Below are positions 9,973-18,141 of a DNA stretch of 64,000 bases, in pieces. The notes under the pieces were generated by a model. It was not told the DNA's origin. It made no database searches and was given only the letters and a program-made list of their open reading frames with translations. The DNA lies in the NCBI RefSeq assembly GCF_025148125.1, contig NZ_CP102267.1, positions 311,501-375,500 of the forward strand, read 5' to 3'. The DNA is from Blautia wexlerae DSM 19850 (lineage in GTDB: Bacteria > Bacillota > Clostridia > Lachnospirales > Lachnospiraceae). Position numbers and translations under genes: made by a program. Positions within the stretch are counted from its first letter, which is position 1; each line of letters begins with the position of its first letter.

Positions 9973-10533
9973 ATGAACAGTATCGAAACAGTTGCGAAAA
10001 ATATAAGACTGGAGGTGATGCAATATGCATTTTTTCACCTTTTTCCTGTAACGGTTGCCGGGACTGCCATGATCATGGATATCCGTACAGCAAAAGTTGA
10101 TAACGGATGGATTATTTTTTCCATGTCTGTGGGACTGTTTGTCTGTATATGGCAAAAGAATACTACGGGAATTGGATTTTTTATAATGGGAAGCGTAATG
10201 CCGTTATTTCTTATGATCCTCTTTGCTTTTGGGATGATAGGTGCCGGAGATATTAAACTATTCTGCGCACTGGGAGGGATAATGGGCTGTGAATCTATCA
10301 TAAAATGCATCTTTATTTCTTTTCTGACAGGTGCAGGCATTTCGGCCGCACTTCTGATCTTTAACCACAATTTCTGTGAACGTATCCTTTATTTTATTGA
10401 ATATGTGAAATGTACAGTCAGTACGGGAAAGATTAGTTCCTATCGGAGAAAAAATATTGCTGCTCCTGAAAACTTCCATTTTACGATTCCTGTTTTTATA
10501 AGTGTGTTGTTATATGCAGGAGGTATCTATTGA
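9973..10533 (+). CDS. A24 prepilin peptidase (TadV/CpaA type)
   Basis: Multi-spanning membrane protease that cleaves the leader of Flp-type prepilins. The two catalytic aspartates are visible: Asp in MDIRTAKVDN after the first membrane helix, and Asp in GMIGAGDIKLF (the GxGD motif). The start is uncertain. ATG 9973 has no Shine-Dalgarno sequence, while GGAGGTG at 10011-10017 sits directly before an in-frame ATG at 10018. The gene ends with an overlap into the TTG start of the next gene. It is one of two A24 peptidases in this cluster. Confidence 0.82.
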   Translation: MNSIETVAKNIRLEVMQYAFFHLFPVTVAGTAMIMDIRTAKVDNGWIIFSMSVGLFVCIWQKNTTGIGFFIMGSVMPLFLMILFAFGMIGAGDIKLFCALGGIMGCESIIKCIFISFLTGAGISAALLIFNHNFCERILYFIEYVKCTVSTGKISSYRRKNIAAPENFHFTIPVFISVLLYAGGIY

Positions 10534-11555
10534 AAAGAAATATTTTTGCAGTATGCGATCTGGAAGTGGATTATGCGCTGAACTTTATGGACTATATGAA
10601 CCGGAAGAAGAATATTCCCTTTGAGATACAGGCATTTACATCTGTAGAGAACCTGATTGCCTATGGGAAACAAACACATATAGAGTTGCTGTTGATCTCC
10701 GGGCGGGCTATGTGCCGGGAAGTCCGGGATCTGGATATCGGGAAGATCATCATTTTGTCGGAAGGGGTACACCCTCCGGAACTTGACCAGTATCCAAGTG
10801 TGTATAAATATCAGTCTTCTTCTGATGTTCTCCGGGAAGTGATGGCATGTTATGGCGCCGAAAAAAAGACAGTGGCAGATCAGATTGCTGTATTAAAAAA
10901 GACAACAGAAATTATTGGAATATTTTCACCTCTGGGACGTTGTCTGAAAACCTCTTTTGCATTGACACTTGGACAGATACTTGCCAAAGAACGAGCCGTT
11001 CTTTATCTGAATATGGAAGAATATTCCGGATTTGAAGAATTGATGGGAAAAGGTTTTGCCCACAATCTGAGTGATCTTCTTTATTATGTGAGACAGGATA
11101 ACCAGAATCTTCTCTATAAGATGAACAGTATGATACAGACGATCAATAATCTGGATTATGTTCCACCTGTGCAGATGCCGGCAGATATCCGTACAACAGC
11201 CTGGCAGGACTGGGAACGGCTTTTTCAGATGCTTATACTTGACAGTTCTTATGAAGTGATTGTGCTGGATATTGGATGTGGGATTGATGAAAATTTCCAG
11301 CTGCTGGATATGTGTAAGAAGATTTATATGCCTGTATTGTCTGATGCTGTTTCACAGTGTAAGATTGCGCAGTTTGAGAATCTGGTCCGAATCTGGGATT
11401 ATCCTCAGATTCTGGAAAAGACGGAAAAGATAAATCCACCGTTTCATATGGCAACCTGTCTGTCATCTGCGTATGTTGAACAGCTGATGTGGAGTGAACT
11501 GGGAGATTATGTGCGGAACCTTCTGAGGAAAGAAAGCCAGAAAAAAGAAAATTAA
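10530..11555 (+). CDS. TadZ/CpaE-like pilus assembly ATPase of the MinD/ParA type
   Basis: The 341-residue protein has a receiver-like N-terminal domain (about 1-120) and a ParA/MinD-like domain with the deviant P-loop SPLGRCLKTS, in which only the second lysine of the usual KGGxGKT remains. The segment VIVLDIGCGID resembles Walker B. In Tad systems TadZ locates the assembly machine at the membrane. The start is TTG at 10530, 5 nt after AGGAGGT, overlapping the upstream stop codon. Confidence 0.78.
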   Translation: MKRNIFAVCDLEVDYALNFMDYMNRKKNIPFEIQAFTSVENLIAYGKQTHIELLLISGRAMCREVRDLDIGKIIILSEGVHPPELDQYPSVYKYQSSSDVLREVMACYGAEKKTVADQIAVLKKTTEIIGIFSPLGRCLKTSFALTLGQILAKERAVLYLNMEEYSGFEELMGKGFAHNLSDLLYYVRQDNQNLLYKMNSMIQTINNLDYVPPVQMPADIRTTAWQDWERLFQMLILDSSYEVIVLDIGCGIDENFQLLDMCKKIYMPVLSDAVSQCKIAQFENLVRIWDYPQILEKTEKINPPFHMATCLSSAYVEQLMWSELGDYVRNLLRKESQKKEN

Positions 11556-11590
11556 AAAAGTTCCGGAAAGATGCTGTAAAGGGAAAAAGG

Positions 11591-12781
11591 ATGAACAAAG
11601 ATGTATTTAGAAAGCTGCGGCAGATGCTGATGGAAGAACTGGATCTGTCCAGAGAATTATCGGATAAAGAAATCCTTGATGTAATTGATGAGCTGATTCT
11701 GAACCAGATAAAAGATGTCCGTCTTGCGCTGAAAGAAAAGGTACAGCTTCGTCAGGAACTGTTTTATTCTGTCCGCAAACTGGATGTGCTTCAGGAACTG
11801 GTGGATGATGAGACAGTGACTGAGATCATGGTAAACGGGCCGGATACCATTTTTGTAGAACGGGCCGGCAAGCTTATGAAATGGCATAAAAGTTTTACTT
11901 CTGCTGAGAAACTGGAGGATGTGATCCAGCAGATTGTTGGAAAATGTAATCGTGTGATCAATGAATCCATGCCGATCGTGGATGCAAGGCTGGAAAATGG
12001 TTCCAGGGTAAATGCTGTAATTTATCCGGTTGCATTAAATGGTCCGATTCTCACTATAAGGCGTTTTCCTGAACACCCCATTACAATGGAAAAGTTGATC
12101 GCACTGGGAAGTATCACACAGGAATGTGCAGAATTTCTGGAGAAGCTTGTGAAGGCCAGATATTCCATGGTCATAGGAGGCGGAACCGGAAGCGGAAAGA
12201 CTACATTTCTTGCAGCAATGTCGGAATATATCCCCAGGGACGAAAGACTGATCACAATAGAAGATAATGCAGAACTTCGCATCAGGGGAATTGACAATCT
12301 GGTCCGGCTGGAAGCAAAGATGGCAAACATGGAAGGAGCAGTTTCCGTTACGATCAGAGATCTGATCAAATCTGCATTACGAATGCGTCCGGACAGAATC
12401 ATAGTGGGAGAAGTCCGCGGCGGAGAGGCAATGGATATGCTTCAGGCATTGAATACAGGGCATGAAGGGTCGCTGTCTACTGCCCATGCCAATTCTGCCA
12501 GGGATATGTTATCCAGACTGGAAACAATGGTTCTGATGGGCGTTGATCTTCCATTGGAAGCAATCAGAAGACAGATTGCTTCCGGAGTGGATATTCTGGT
12601 ACATCTGGGAAGAATGAGGGATAAATCAAGGAAATTGCTGGAAGTAACTGAGGTGTGCGGCTTTGAAAATGGAGAAATCCGTATCCGGCCGCTGTATCAA
12701 TGGCAGGAAGGGAAAGGTCTTGTAAAGACAGCATCCCTCCTTCATGTGGAAAAACTGGAAAGAGCGGGGATTGAACTATGA
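11591..12781 (+). CDS. TadA/CpaF secretion ATPase
   Basis: Hexameric ATPase that powers Flp pilus assembly, 396 residues. It shows Walker A GGGTGSGKTT, the Asp box ITIEDNAELR, Walker B RPDRIIVGEVRG and the His box TGHEGSLSTAHANS, in the normal order. The N-terminal helical domain carries TEIMVNGPD. It overlaps the next gene by 4 nt (ATGA). It is unrelated to the tRNA deaminase also called TadA at 52163. Confidence 0.93.
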   Translation: MNKDVFRKLRQMLMEELDLSRELSDKEILDVIDELILNQIKDVRLALKEKVQLRQELFYSVRKLDVLQELVDDETVTEIMVNGPDTIFVERAGKLMKWHKSFTSAEKLEDVIQQIVGKCNRVINESMPIVDARLENGSRVNAVIYPVALNGPILTIRRFPEHPITMEKLIALGSITQECAEFLEKLVKARYSMVIGGGTGSGKTTFLAAMSEYIPRDERLITIEDNAELRIRGIDNLVRLEAKMANMEGAVSVTIRDLIKSALRMRPDRIIVGEVRGGEAMDMLQALNTGHEGSLSTAHANSARDMLSRLETMVLMGVDLPLEAIRRQIASGVDILVHLGRMRDKSRKLLEVTEVCGFENGEIRIRPLYQWQEGKGLVKTASLLHVEKLERAGIEL

Positions 12782-13551
12782 AAGGGAAAGAAAAAGAACA
12801 GCTTTATCAGAAACGTAATTATGATCATTATCGTTTTTCTATGAAAGAACTTCTGAAATATATGGTACAGGCACTGGCGTTGTGCATAATGGCAGATTAT
12901 CTTTTTTACAAAAGTAAATGGGTGTTGCTTCTTATGCTTCCCGTTCCTGTGTTTTATCTGAAATGGCAGAAAAATCGTATGATCAGGGAAAGACGGAAGA
13001 ATCTGAATTATCAGTTTAAGGATGCACTTACTTCGCTGAGTGTTGCGGTTCAGGCCGGATATTCGGTGGAAAGCGCGGTAAAAACCTGTGTCAGAGATTT
13101 GGAGAGACTCTACGGAAAGGGAACGGATATTGTGGAGGAATTTCGCTATATTGAAAGCCAGCAGCATATCAGTGTTCCGCTGGAAGAGCTGTTTCTGGAT
13201 CTTGGAGAAAGAAGTCAGATAGAAGATATCGAAAATTTTGCCTCTGTATTTTATACAGCCAAGCGTACAGGTGGTGATATGAACCGGGTAATTCAGAAGG
13301 TGTCTCGTATGCTTGGAGATAAGATTGACGTTAAAAAAGAGATAGAGGCTACACTGGCAGCAAAGAAGTCAGAACAGATGATCATGAGTCTTATGCCTGT
13401 GGGAATTATCCTGTACTTGCAGATGACTTCACCGGGCTTCTTAAGTGTTCTTTATGGAAATCCCTTTGGAATTGCAGCAATGAGTATCTGTCTTGTCATT
13501 TATGCTGCGGCATACTGGCTTGGCAGAAGGATTGTAGATATTGAGGTGTGA
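12778..13551 (+). CDS. TadB-like inner membrane platform protein (type II secretion F domain)
   Basis: A 257-residue membrane protein with two N-terminal helices near 27-60, the cytoplasmic T2SF helical domain (FKDALTSLSVAVQAGYSVESAV), a conserved NFASVFYTAKRTGGDMNRVI segment and two C-terminal helices. In Tad systems it pairs with TadC to form the platform driven by TadA. ATGA overlap upstream and GTGA overlap downstream imply translational coupling. Confidence 0.85.
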   Translation: MKGKEKEQLYQKRNYDHYRFSMKELLKYMVQALALCIMADYLFYKSKWVLLLMLPVPVFYLKWQKNRMIRERRKNLNYQFKDALTSLSVAVQAGYSVESAVKTCVRDLERLYGKGTDIVEEFRYIESQQHISVPLEELFLDLGERSQIEDIENFASVFYTAKRTGGDMNRVIQKVSRMLGDKIDVKKEIEATLAAKKSEQMIMSLMPVGIILYLQMTSPGFLSVLYGNPFGIAAMSICLVIYAAAYWLGRRIVDIEV

Positions 13552-14594
13552 CAGTACAAATGTGGATACATGTTGTCATTTTTGTTATGATCCTGTGTGC
13601 ACTGACCGGCTGGAAAAAAGGATGGATTCCATCTTCCGGAATCGGAGGGAAGGATGGTATCAGACTTTTTGCGGTAGTAGCGATAGCCGGAAATCTGCTG
13701 GGCATGATCCTTACTTTGCAAAACGGTGGACAGGTGTATCCTCAGGGATACCGTCTGGAAAAGGAGGATACAGGATCATATGAGAAGGAATTTATGGTAT
13801 CCGTTGACGGAGAAGAACCGGTCTCCATGTACATTCAGGTACCGGAGAAGGAACTGGAAGAGCAGGAGGAAGAACCGAAACAGAATAAGAAGCTGACCAG
13901 AAAAGAACAGGCACAAAAAAGTATTGCAGAGGCAGTATCCCGGTATAACGAGCAGCGCAGTGATCCGGATTATTATTATCTTCCGGATAAGCTGAATGGA
14001 AAAAAGGTAAAATGGGAAAGTCCGGCAGACACTTCCGGAATGCTTCTGACAGGACTGTTTCTTATTGCGGCAATGGCAATTCTTGTGATGAAAGGGAGAG
14101 AAGAACAGGTTCAGCTTCAGAAACGGTATGAAGAACTTCTTATGGATTATCCGGGACTGATCATGAAATTTACACTTCTGGTTCAGGCCGGGATGACTGT
14201 AAGAAAGGCATTCCAGAAAATTTCTCTGGATTATGGAAGAAAGAGAAAGCGGAATCCAAGACCTGCGTATGAAGAGATACGGATTGTCTGCTATGAGATG
14301 GAAAGCGGAGTTTCTGAAAGTGAAGCATACAGAAGATTTGGAGAAAGATGTGGTCAGGCAAAGTATAAAACATTTGCCACGCTTCTTATCCAGAATCTCC
14401 AGAAGGGCAGCAGACAGATGGCTGATATGCTTGAAAGAGAATCAACCGAAGCATGGGAAGAACGAAAGAGAAAAGCACGTGTTCTTGGAGAGGCTGCAGC
14501 CACAAAACTTCTGGTGCCGATGATCATGATGCTTATTGTCGTTATGGCAATTGTCATGATTCCTGCTTTTATGTCTTTCTACGGAGAAACATGA
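13548..14594 (+). CDS. TadC-like inner membrane platform protein
   Basis: Second T2SF-type platform protein, 348 residues. Two N-terminal membrane helices (about 4-60) are followed by a Glu/Lys-rich insertion (about 70-160), then a helix and the T2SF domain (PGLIMKFTLLVQAGMTVRKAF, ESGVSESEAY) and a final membrane helix. The start is GTG 13548 overlapping the tadB stop, or ATG 13560; the GAGG at 13543-13546 is not ideal for either. Confidence 0.8.
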   Translation: MTVQMWIHVVIFVMILCALTGWKKGWIPSSGIGGKDGIRLFAVVAIAGNLLGMILTLQNGGQVYPQGYRLEKEDTGSYEKEFMVSVDGEEPVSMYIQVPEKELEEQEEEPKQNKKLTRKEQAQKSIAEAVSRYNEQRSDPDYYYLPDKLNGKKVKWESPADTSGMLLTGLFLIAAMAILVMKGREEQVQLQKRYEELLMDYPGLIMKFTLLVQAGMTVRKAFQKISLDYGRKRKRNPRPAYEEIRIVCYEMESGVSESEAYRRFGERCGQAKYKTFATLLIQNLQKGSRQMADMLERESTEAWEERKRKARVLGEAAATKLLVPMIMMLIVVMAIVMIPAFMSFYGET

Positions 14595-14654
14595 TAAGGT
14601 GCTGCAGTAAATTCTGTGCAGCGTAAAGGGTGCTTTTGGATATGGAGGGAAAAA

Positions 14655-14855
14655 ATGGGACAATTGATAAGACAGATAAAAAAGAAAAACGGACTGATAC
14701 GAAGATTCGCAGAGGAAGAAGACGCTGTAGGTGTTGTGGAGATCATTCTGATTCTTGTAGTCCTGATCGGGCTTGTCATTATTTTCAAAGAGCAGCTGAC
14801 CGAACTGGTGCAGAGCATTCTTTCAAAGATCGCCAAACAGAGTAATTCTATTTAA
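14655..14855 (+). CDS. Flp1-type IVb prepilin
   Basis: A 66-residue prepilin with a basic leader, the acidic stretch EEEDAVGVVE and a single hydrophobic helix (IILILVVLIGLVIIF), matching the Flp1-like pilin family of Firmicute Tad loci. It is the likely major pilin and substrate of the A24 peptidases. ATG 14655 is chosen because GGAGGG (14644-14649) is correctly spaced; an in-frame ATG 39 nt upstream has no such site. Confidence 0.85.
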   Translation: MGQLIRQIKKKNGLIRRFAEEEDAVGVVEIILILVVLIGLVIIFKEQLTELVQSILSKIAKQSNSI

Positions 14856-14885
14856 GATGAAAAGAGAAGGAGGTGTACTTCCTGT

Positions 14886-16367
14886 ATGAAATATTGCGGA
14901 AAGGAAAGAGGAAGCATTACATTATTTCTTGCATTAATACTCAGTCTGCTTTTGTCTCTTGTATGTACAAGTATAGAATCTGTACGTATGGCATCGGCCA
15001 GAACCCAAATACTCAACAGTATGGATATCGGACTTTATTCTGTATTTGGACAGTATGACAGGAAACTTCTTGAGGAATATGATCTGTTTGCGCTGGATGG
15101 TTCCATGGGAGGCGGGCAGCTTAATCTCGCAAAGATCTGCGATAATCTGGAATCCTATATGAAACCGGTGTTAAAGCAGAACAGTCAGAAACTTGAACTG
15201 CATCAGAGCGGACTTACCGGTTACCGGCTTCTGACAGATGAGTGCGGAGAGGTTTTTTATCAGCAGATTGTGCAGTATATGCAGGAAACTCTTGGAAGTC
15301 AGGGGGTACAGCTCCTTCTCAACAAAATGTCTGATCGAGAGAGAAAAACAGAAGAGGCGGATCTGAAAGCGAAACAGGCGGAGACAGGAGGCTCCATCGA
15401 CAGATATGATTCAGAAATGAATCAGGCTTCTCAGAAAAGCCGGCAGGCAGCACAGGAAGCTGAAAACAGGCAGCAACAGGAAGGACAAATATCAACCCAG
15501 CCAGCACCGACGCAGCCACAGGCTGACAATCCCATCAGTATTATAAAAAGAATTATGAAAATGGGAATACTGGAGCTGGTTTTGCCACCCGGACGGGAAA
15601 TTTCCACCCGGACAGTCAGCAAAGACACAATGGTTTCGGGAAGACAGCTGCAACAGGGAATGGAGATGCCGGACGGAGTGACAGCAGATAGCAGTTATAC
15701 TTCCGGGGTTTTGTTTCAGCAGTATCTGATGAATCATCTGGGAAATTACACAGATCCGTCAAAAGAAAGTCTTGCATATCAGATGGAATATGTTTTTGGA
15801 GGAAGAGACAATGATATAGATAACCTTAAATCTGTGGCATCAAAGCTCTTGTTCATCAGAGAAGGCGTAAACTTTGCATGTTTGATGGCAGATAATGTAA
15901 AAAGAACAGAGGCACAGGCACTCGCTGCAGCCATTGCGTCGGGATTTCTGGTTCCTCCGGCAGCAGTAGTGATAGAGTCTGCATTGCTTTTATGCTGGGC
16001 ATTTGCGGAGAGCGTACTGGATGTGAGAGAACTTTTTGCAGGAGGGAAGATTCCCCTTGTAAAAACTTCCGCAGACTGGCAGATTTCGCTGTCTAATCTT
16101 TCAAGTCTGATGGAAGGACTGGATTCCATGCGGAAAAACAATGAACATGGATTGTCCTATGAGGATTACCTTCAGGTTCTGATATTGCCTGTTTCAAAGG
16201 AAAAGAAAGTGATGAGAGCTATGGATATGATCGAAGATGCGATAAGAAAGAAAGGCAGGGCAAATTTTTATATGGATTCCTGTGTTGTAGCTCTGGAGGC
16301 ATTTGCGGAGGTAAAAGCAAACAGGAAAAAGGAATTTCAGGTGATACGTCAGTATTGTTATGAATGA
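14886..16367 (+). CDS. DUF5702-like Tad-associated surface protein
   Basis: A 493-residue protein with one N-terminal pilin-like membrane helix after a short basic leader (GSITLFLALILSLLLSLVCTSIESVRMASARTQ, described here in pieces: GSITLFLALIL is the start). A Gln/Ala/Glu-rich segment lies near 150-215 and a long extracytoplasmic domain follows, with a second hydrophobic patch near 345-375. Its place between pilin and TadE genes and its sequence fit DUF5702, a family found next to Tad genes in Lachnospiraceae. Probably a minor pilus or anchoring component; exact role unknown. Confidence 0.7.
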   Translation: MKYCGKERGSITLFLALILSLLLSLVCTSIESVRMASARTQILNSMDIGLYSVFGQYDRKLLEEYDLFALDGSMGGGQLNLAKICDNLESYMKPVLKQNSQKLELHQSGLTGYRLLTDECGEVFYQQIVQYMQETLGSQGVQLLLNKMSDRERKTEEADLKAKQAETGGSIDRYDSEMNQASQKSRQAAQEAENRQQQEGQISTQPAPTQPQADNPISIIKRIMKMGILELVLPPGREISTRTVSKDTMVSGRQLQQGMEMPDGVTADSSYTSGVLFQQYLMNHLGNYTDPSKESLAYQMEYVFGGRDNDIDNLKSVASKLLFIREGVNFACLMADNVKRTEAQALAAAIASGFLVPPAAVVIESALLLCWAFAESVLDVRELFAGGKIPLVKTSADWQISLSNLSSLMEGLDSMRKNNEHGLSYEDYLQVLILPVSKEKKVMRAMDMIEDAIRKKGRANFYMDSCVVALEAFAEVKANRKKEFQVIRQYCYE

Positions 16368-16391
16368 ATTGCTGAAAAGAGGTGTGAAAAG

Positions 16392-17231
16392 ATGCTTTTA
16401 CAGAAAGAAAAACAAAGTATTGAAGAAATCGGAAAAAAAGATAAAAAAATTTATGAAAGGAGAAAAGTCTCTCTAAGCAATATTTACGATCTTTTATTCC
16501 CCCAAAAGAGTCGAAAATATTTTCGGACAAATGCAAAAGAACATATTGGAGAAGTTTCTTCTGTAAAAGTATCTTTCTGCACCTCTTTTCGGGGAAAGAT
16601 TAAGAAGGGAAGTCTGGCAGTAGAAACAGCACTTGTACTGCCGCTGTTCTTCCTGGGAATGGTTACGCTGATTTCGTTTATGGATATATATAAACTGCAG
16701 ACGGAACATCTGACTGCATTGTGTACGAAGGCAAAACAGGCGGGAATGTATGCGTATCTTCCGGGTGGGGACAGTGTTGATGATATTACGCTGCCGGATA
16801 TCTACACGTATAAACCCTTTGGTGGACTGATACCTCTTCCGGATGTTGGAGTTTATAACCATGTAAAAGTCCATGCATGGACAGGAACCGAATTTCCTGA
16901 CAATGGAGGAGAGCAGGGAGAAACAGAACCGATGGTTTATGTAACTGCCTCGGGCAGTGTGTACCATAAAAATCCGGGCTGCAGCTATCTGAATGTTTCA
17001 TTAAAACAAATTCCCGGAAGTTCCGCAAAATCTGCATCCAATAAGTACGGGGAGCATTATTCAGCCTGTGAAATCTGCAGCAGGAATCAGAATCCGGCAG
17101 GAGTGGTATATGTTACGGAACAGGGAAACAGATACCATAATCTGGAGTCCTGCAGTGGGCTGAAACGTTCGGTAAGACTGGTAAAAGCTTCCTCTGTTTC
17201 GGAAATGGGAGCATGTAGCAGGTGTGGCTGA
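16392..17231 (+). CDS. TadE-like pseudopilin with duplicated Cys/His C-terminal motif
   Basis: Residues 72-100 carry the TadE signature GSLAVETALVLPLFFLGMV and a membrane helix. The N-terminus is an unusual 70-residue basic extension. The C-terminus has two copies of a VYVT-x2-G-x2-YH...C-x2-L...C-x2-C pattern (182-229 and 239-278), which looks like a metal-binding repeat. ATG 16392 has GAGGTG upstream. In Tad systems TadE-like proteins are minor pilins; the duplicated motif is not part of the standard family. Confidence 0.75.
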   Translation: MLLQKEKQSIEEIGKKDKKIYERRKVSLSNIYDLLFPQKSRKYFRTNAKEHIGEVSSVKVSFCTSFRGKIKKGSLAVETALVLPLFFLGMVTLISFMDIYKLQTEHLTALCTKAKQAGMYAYLPGGDSVDDITLPDIYTYKPFGGLIPLPDVGVYNHVKVHAWTGTEFPDNGGEQGETEPMVYVTASGSVYHKNPGCSYLNVSLKQIPGSSAKSASNKYGEHYSACEICSRNQNPAGVVYVTEQGNRYHNLESCSGLKRSVRLVKASSVSEMGACSRCG

Positions 17232-17251
17232 ATTTTGCCGGAGAGATGTAT

Positions 17252-17677
17252 ATGGAGATGAATGGCGTAAAAGAAATATGTATACTTGGATTTCTGGGAA
17301 TAAATTCATGGATAGATATCAGAAAAAAGCAGGTTTCTCTTCTGCTGATCATAATATTTGCAGTCTGCGGAACTGTGTGGACAATATATAGCAGAAGAAA
17401 TGTTCCGGAGGTTCTTATGTGCGTGGGGACAGGTTTTCTCTTTGTGCTGATCAGCATCCTTACAGAAGGTACTATGGGAATGGGCGATGGCTGGCTGCTT
17501 ATGGCACTGGGGACAGTGCTGTACCCGGAAGAATTTTTTTCAACACTTTTTATAGGAATGATCTGCAGTGCAGTATGGTCCGGCATCATGATGATGGGAT
17601 TTTGCAGAAAGGGAAGTACGGAAATACCGTTTGTGCCATTTCTGCTGGCAGGATATCTGGGAGGATTTTTGATATGA
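17252..17677 (+). CDS. Second A24 prepilin peptidase
   Basis: A compact membrane peptidase of about 141 residues. Catalytic aspartates are visible in SWIDIRKKQVS and in GMGDGWLLMALG (GxGD). Start ATG 17252 fits GGAGAG at 17240-17245; ATGs at 17246 and 17258 are alternatives. It sits between two TadE-like genes and overlaps the second by an ATGA. It may process TadE-type pseudopilins while the first enzyme handles Flp, but that division is a guess. Confidence 0.8.
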   Translation: MEMNGVKEICILGFLGINSWIDIRKKQVSLLLIIIFAVCGTVWTIYSRRNVPEVLMCVGTGFLFVLISILTEGTMGMGDGWLLMALGTVLYPEEFFSTLFIGMICSAVWSGIMMMGFCRKGSTEIPFVPFLLAGYLGGFLI

Positions 17678-18135
17678 AAGATAATTTTTGTATAACAAAT
17701 GAATACAGTATAATTCGTAAGGGAAGTTTTACAATCGAGACTGCCTGTGTCATGCCGTTGATTCTGCTGGTGTTGATGGGACTTATCTATCTGAGCTTTT
17801 TTGTACATAACAGGGCATGGCTGACAGCGGCAGCTTATGAATCGGCAGTAAGCGGGAGCATGGAAGGGATTAAGAAAAACGGAGAAATATATGATACTGC
17901 AAGGATGCGCAGTGAGGAGCTGGGGAGTATTGGCTTTTTCGGGGCGGAGAATTTAGGTACCCAGACAAATGTGGGAAAAGAAGTGCAGGTAACCTATGAC
18001 CTGGACACGATCTCGTCGTATGGCAATCTGAGCTGGCATTTGAGGACAGAAGGGAAATCCGCAGTGATAAATCCGGTGAAACATATCCGCAGACTGCGGG
18101 CGGCGCAGGCGGTACTGAGAGAAATGGGGGAATAG
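17674..18135 (+). CDS. TadE-like pseudopilin
   Basis: A 153-residue protein with the TadE signature KGSFTIETACVMPLILLVLMG in its N-terminal region (near 17-38), the membrane helix and an extracytoplasmic domain. The ATG overlaps the stop codon of the upstream peptidase and has GGAGG 9 nt before it. The reading frame is open further upstream, but that part is a shadow of the peptidase gene. Likely a minor pilin. Confidence 0.8.
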   Translation: MKDNFCITNEYSIIRKGSFTIETACVMPLILLVLMGLIYLSFFVHNRAWLTAAAYESAVSGSMEGIKKNGEIYDTARMRSEELGSIGFFGAENLGTQTNVGKEVQVTYDLDTISSYGNLSWHLRTEGKSAVINPVKHIRRLRAAQAVLREMGE

Positions 18136-18141
18136 AATAGT

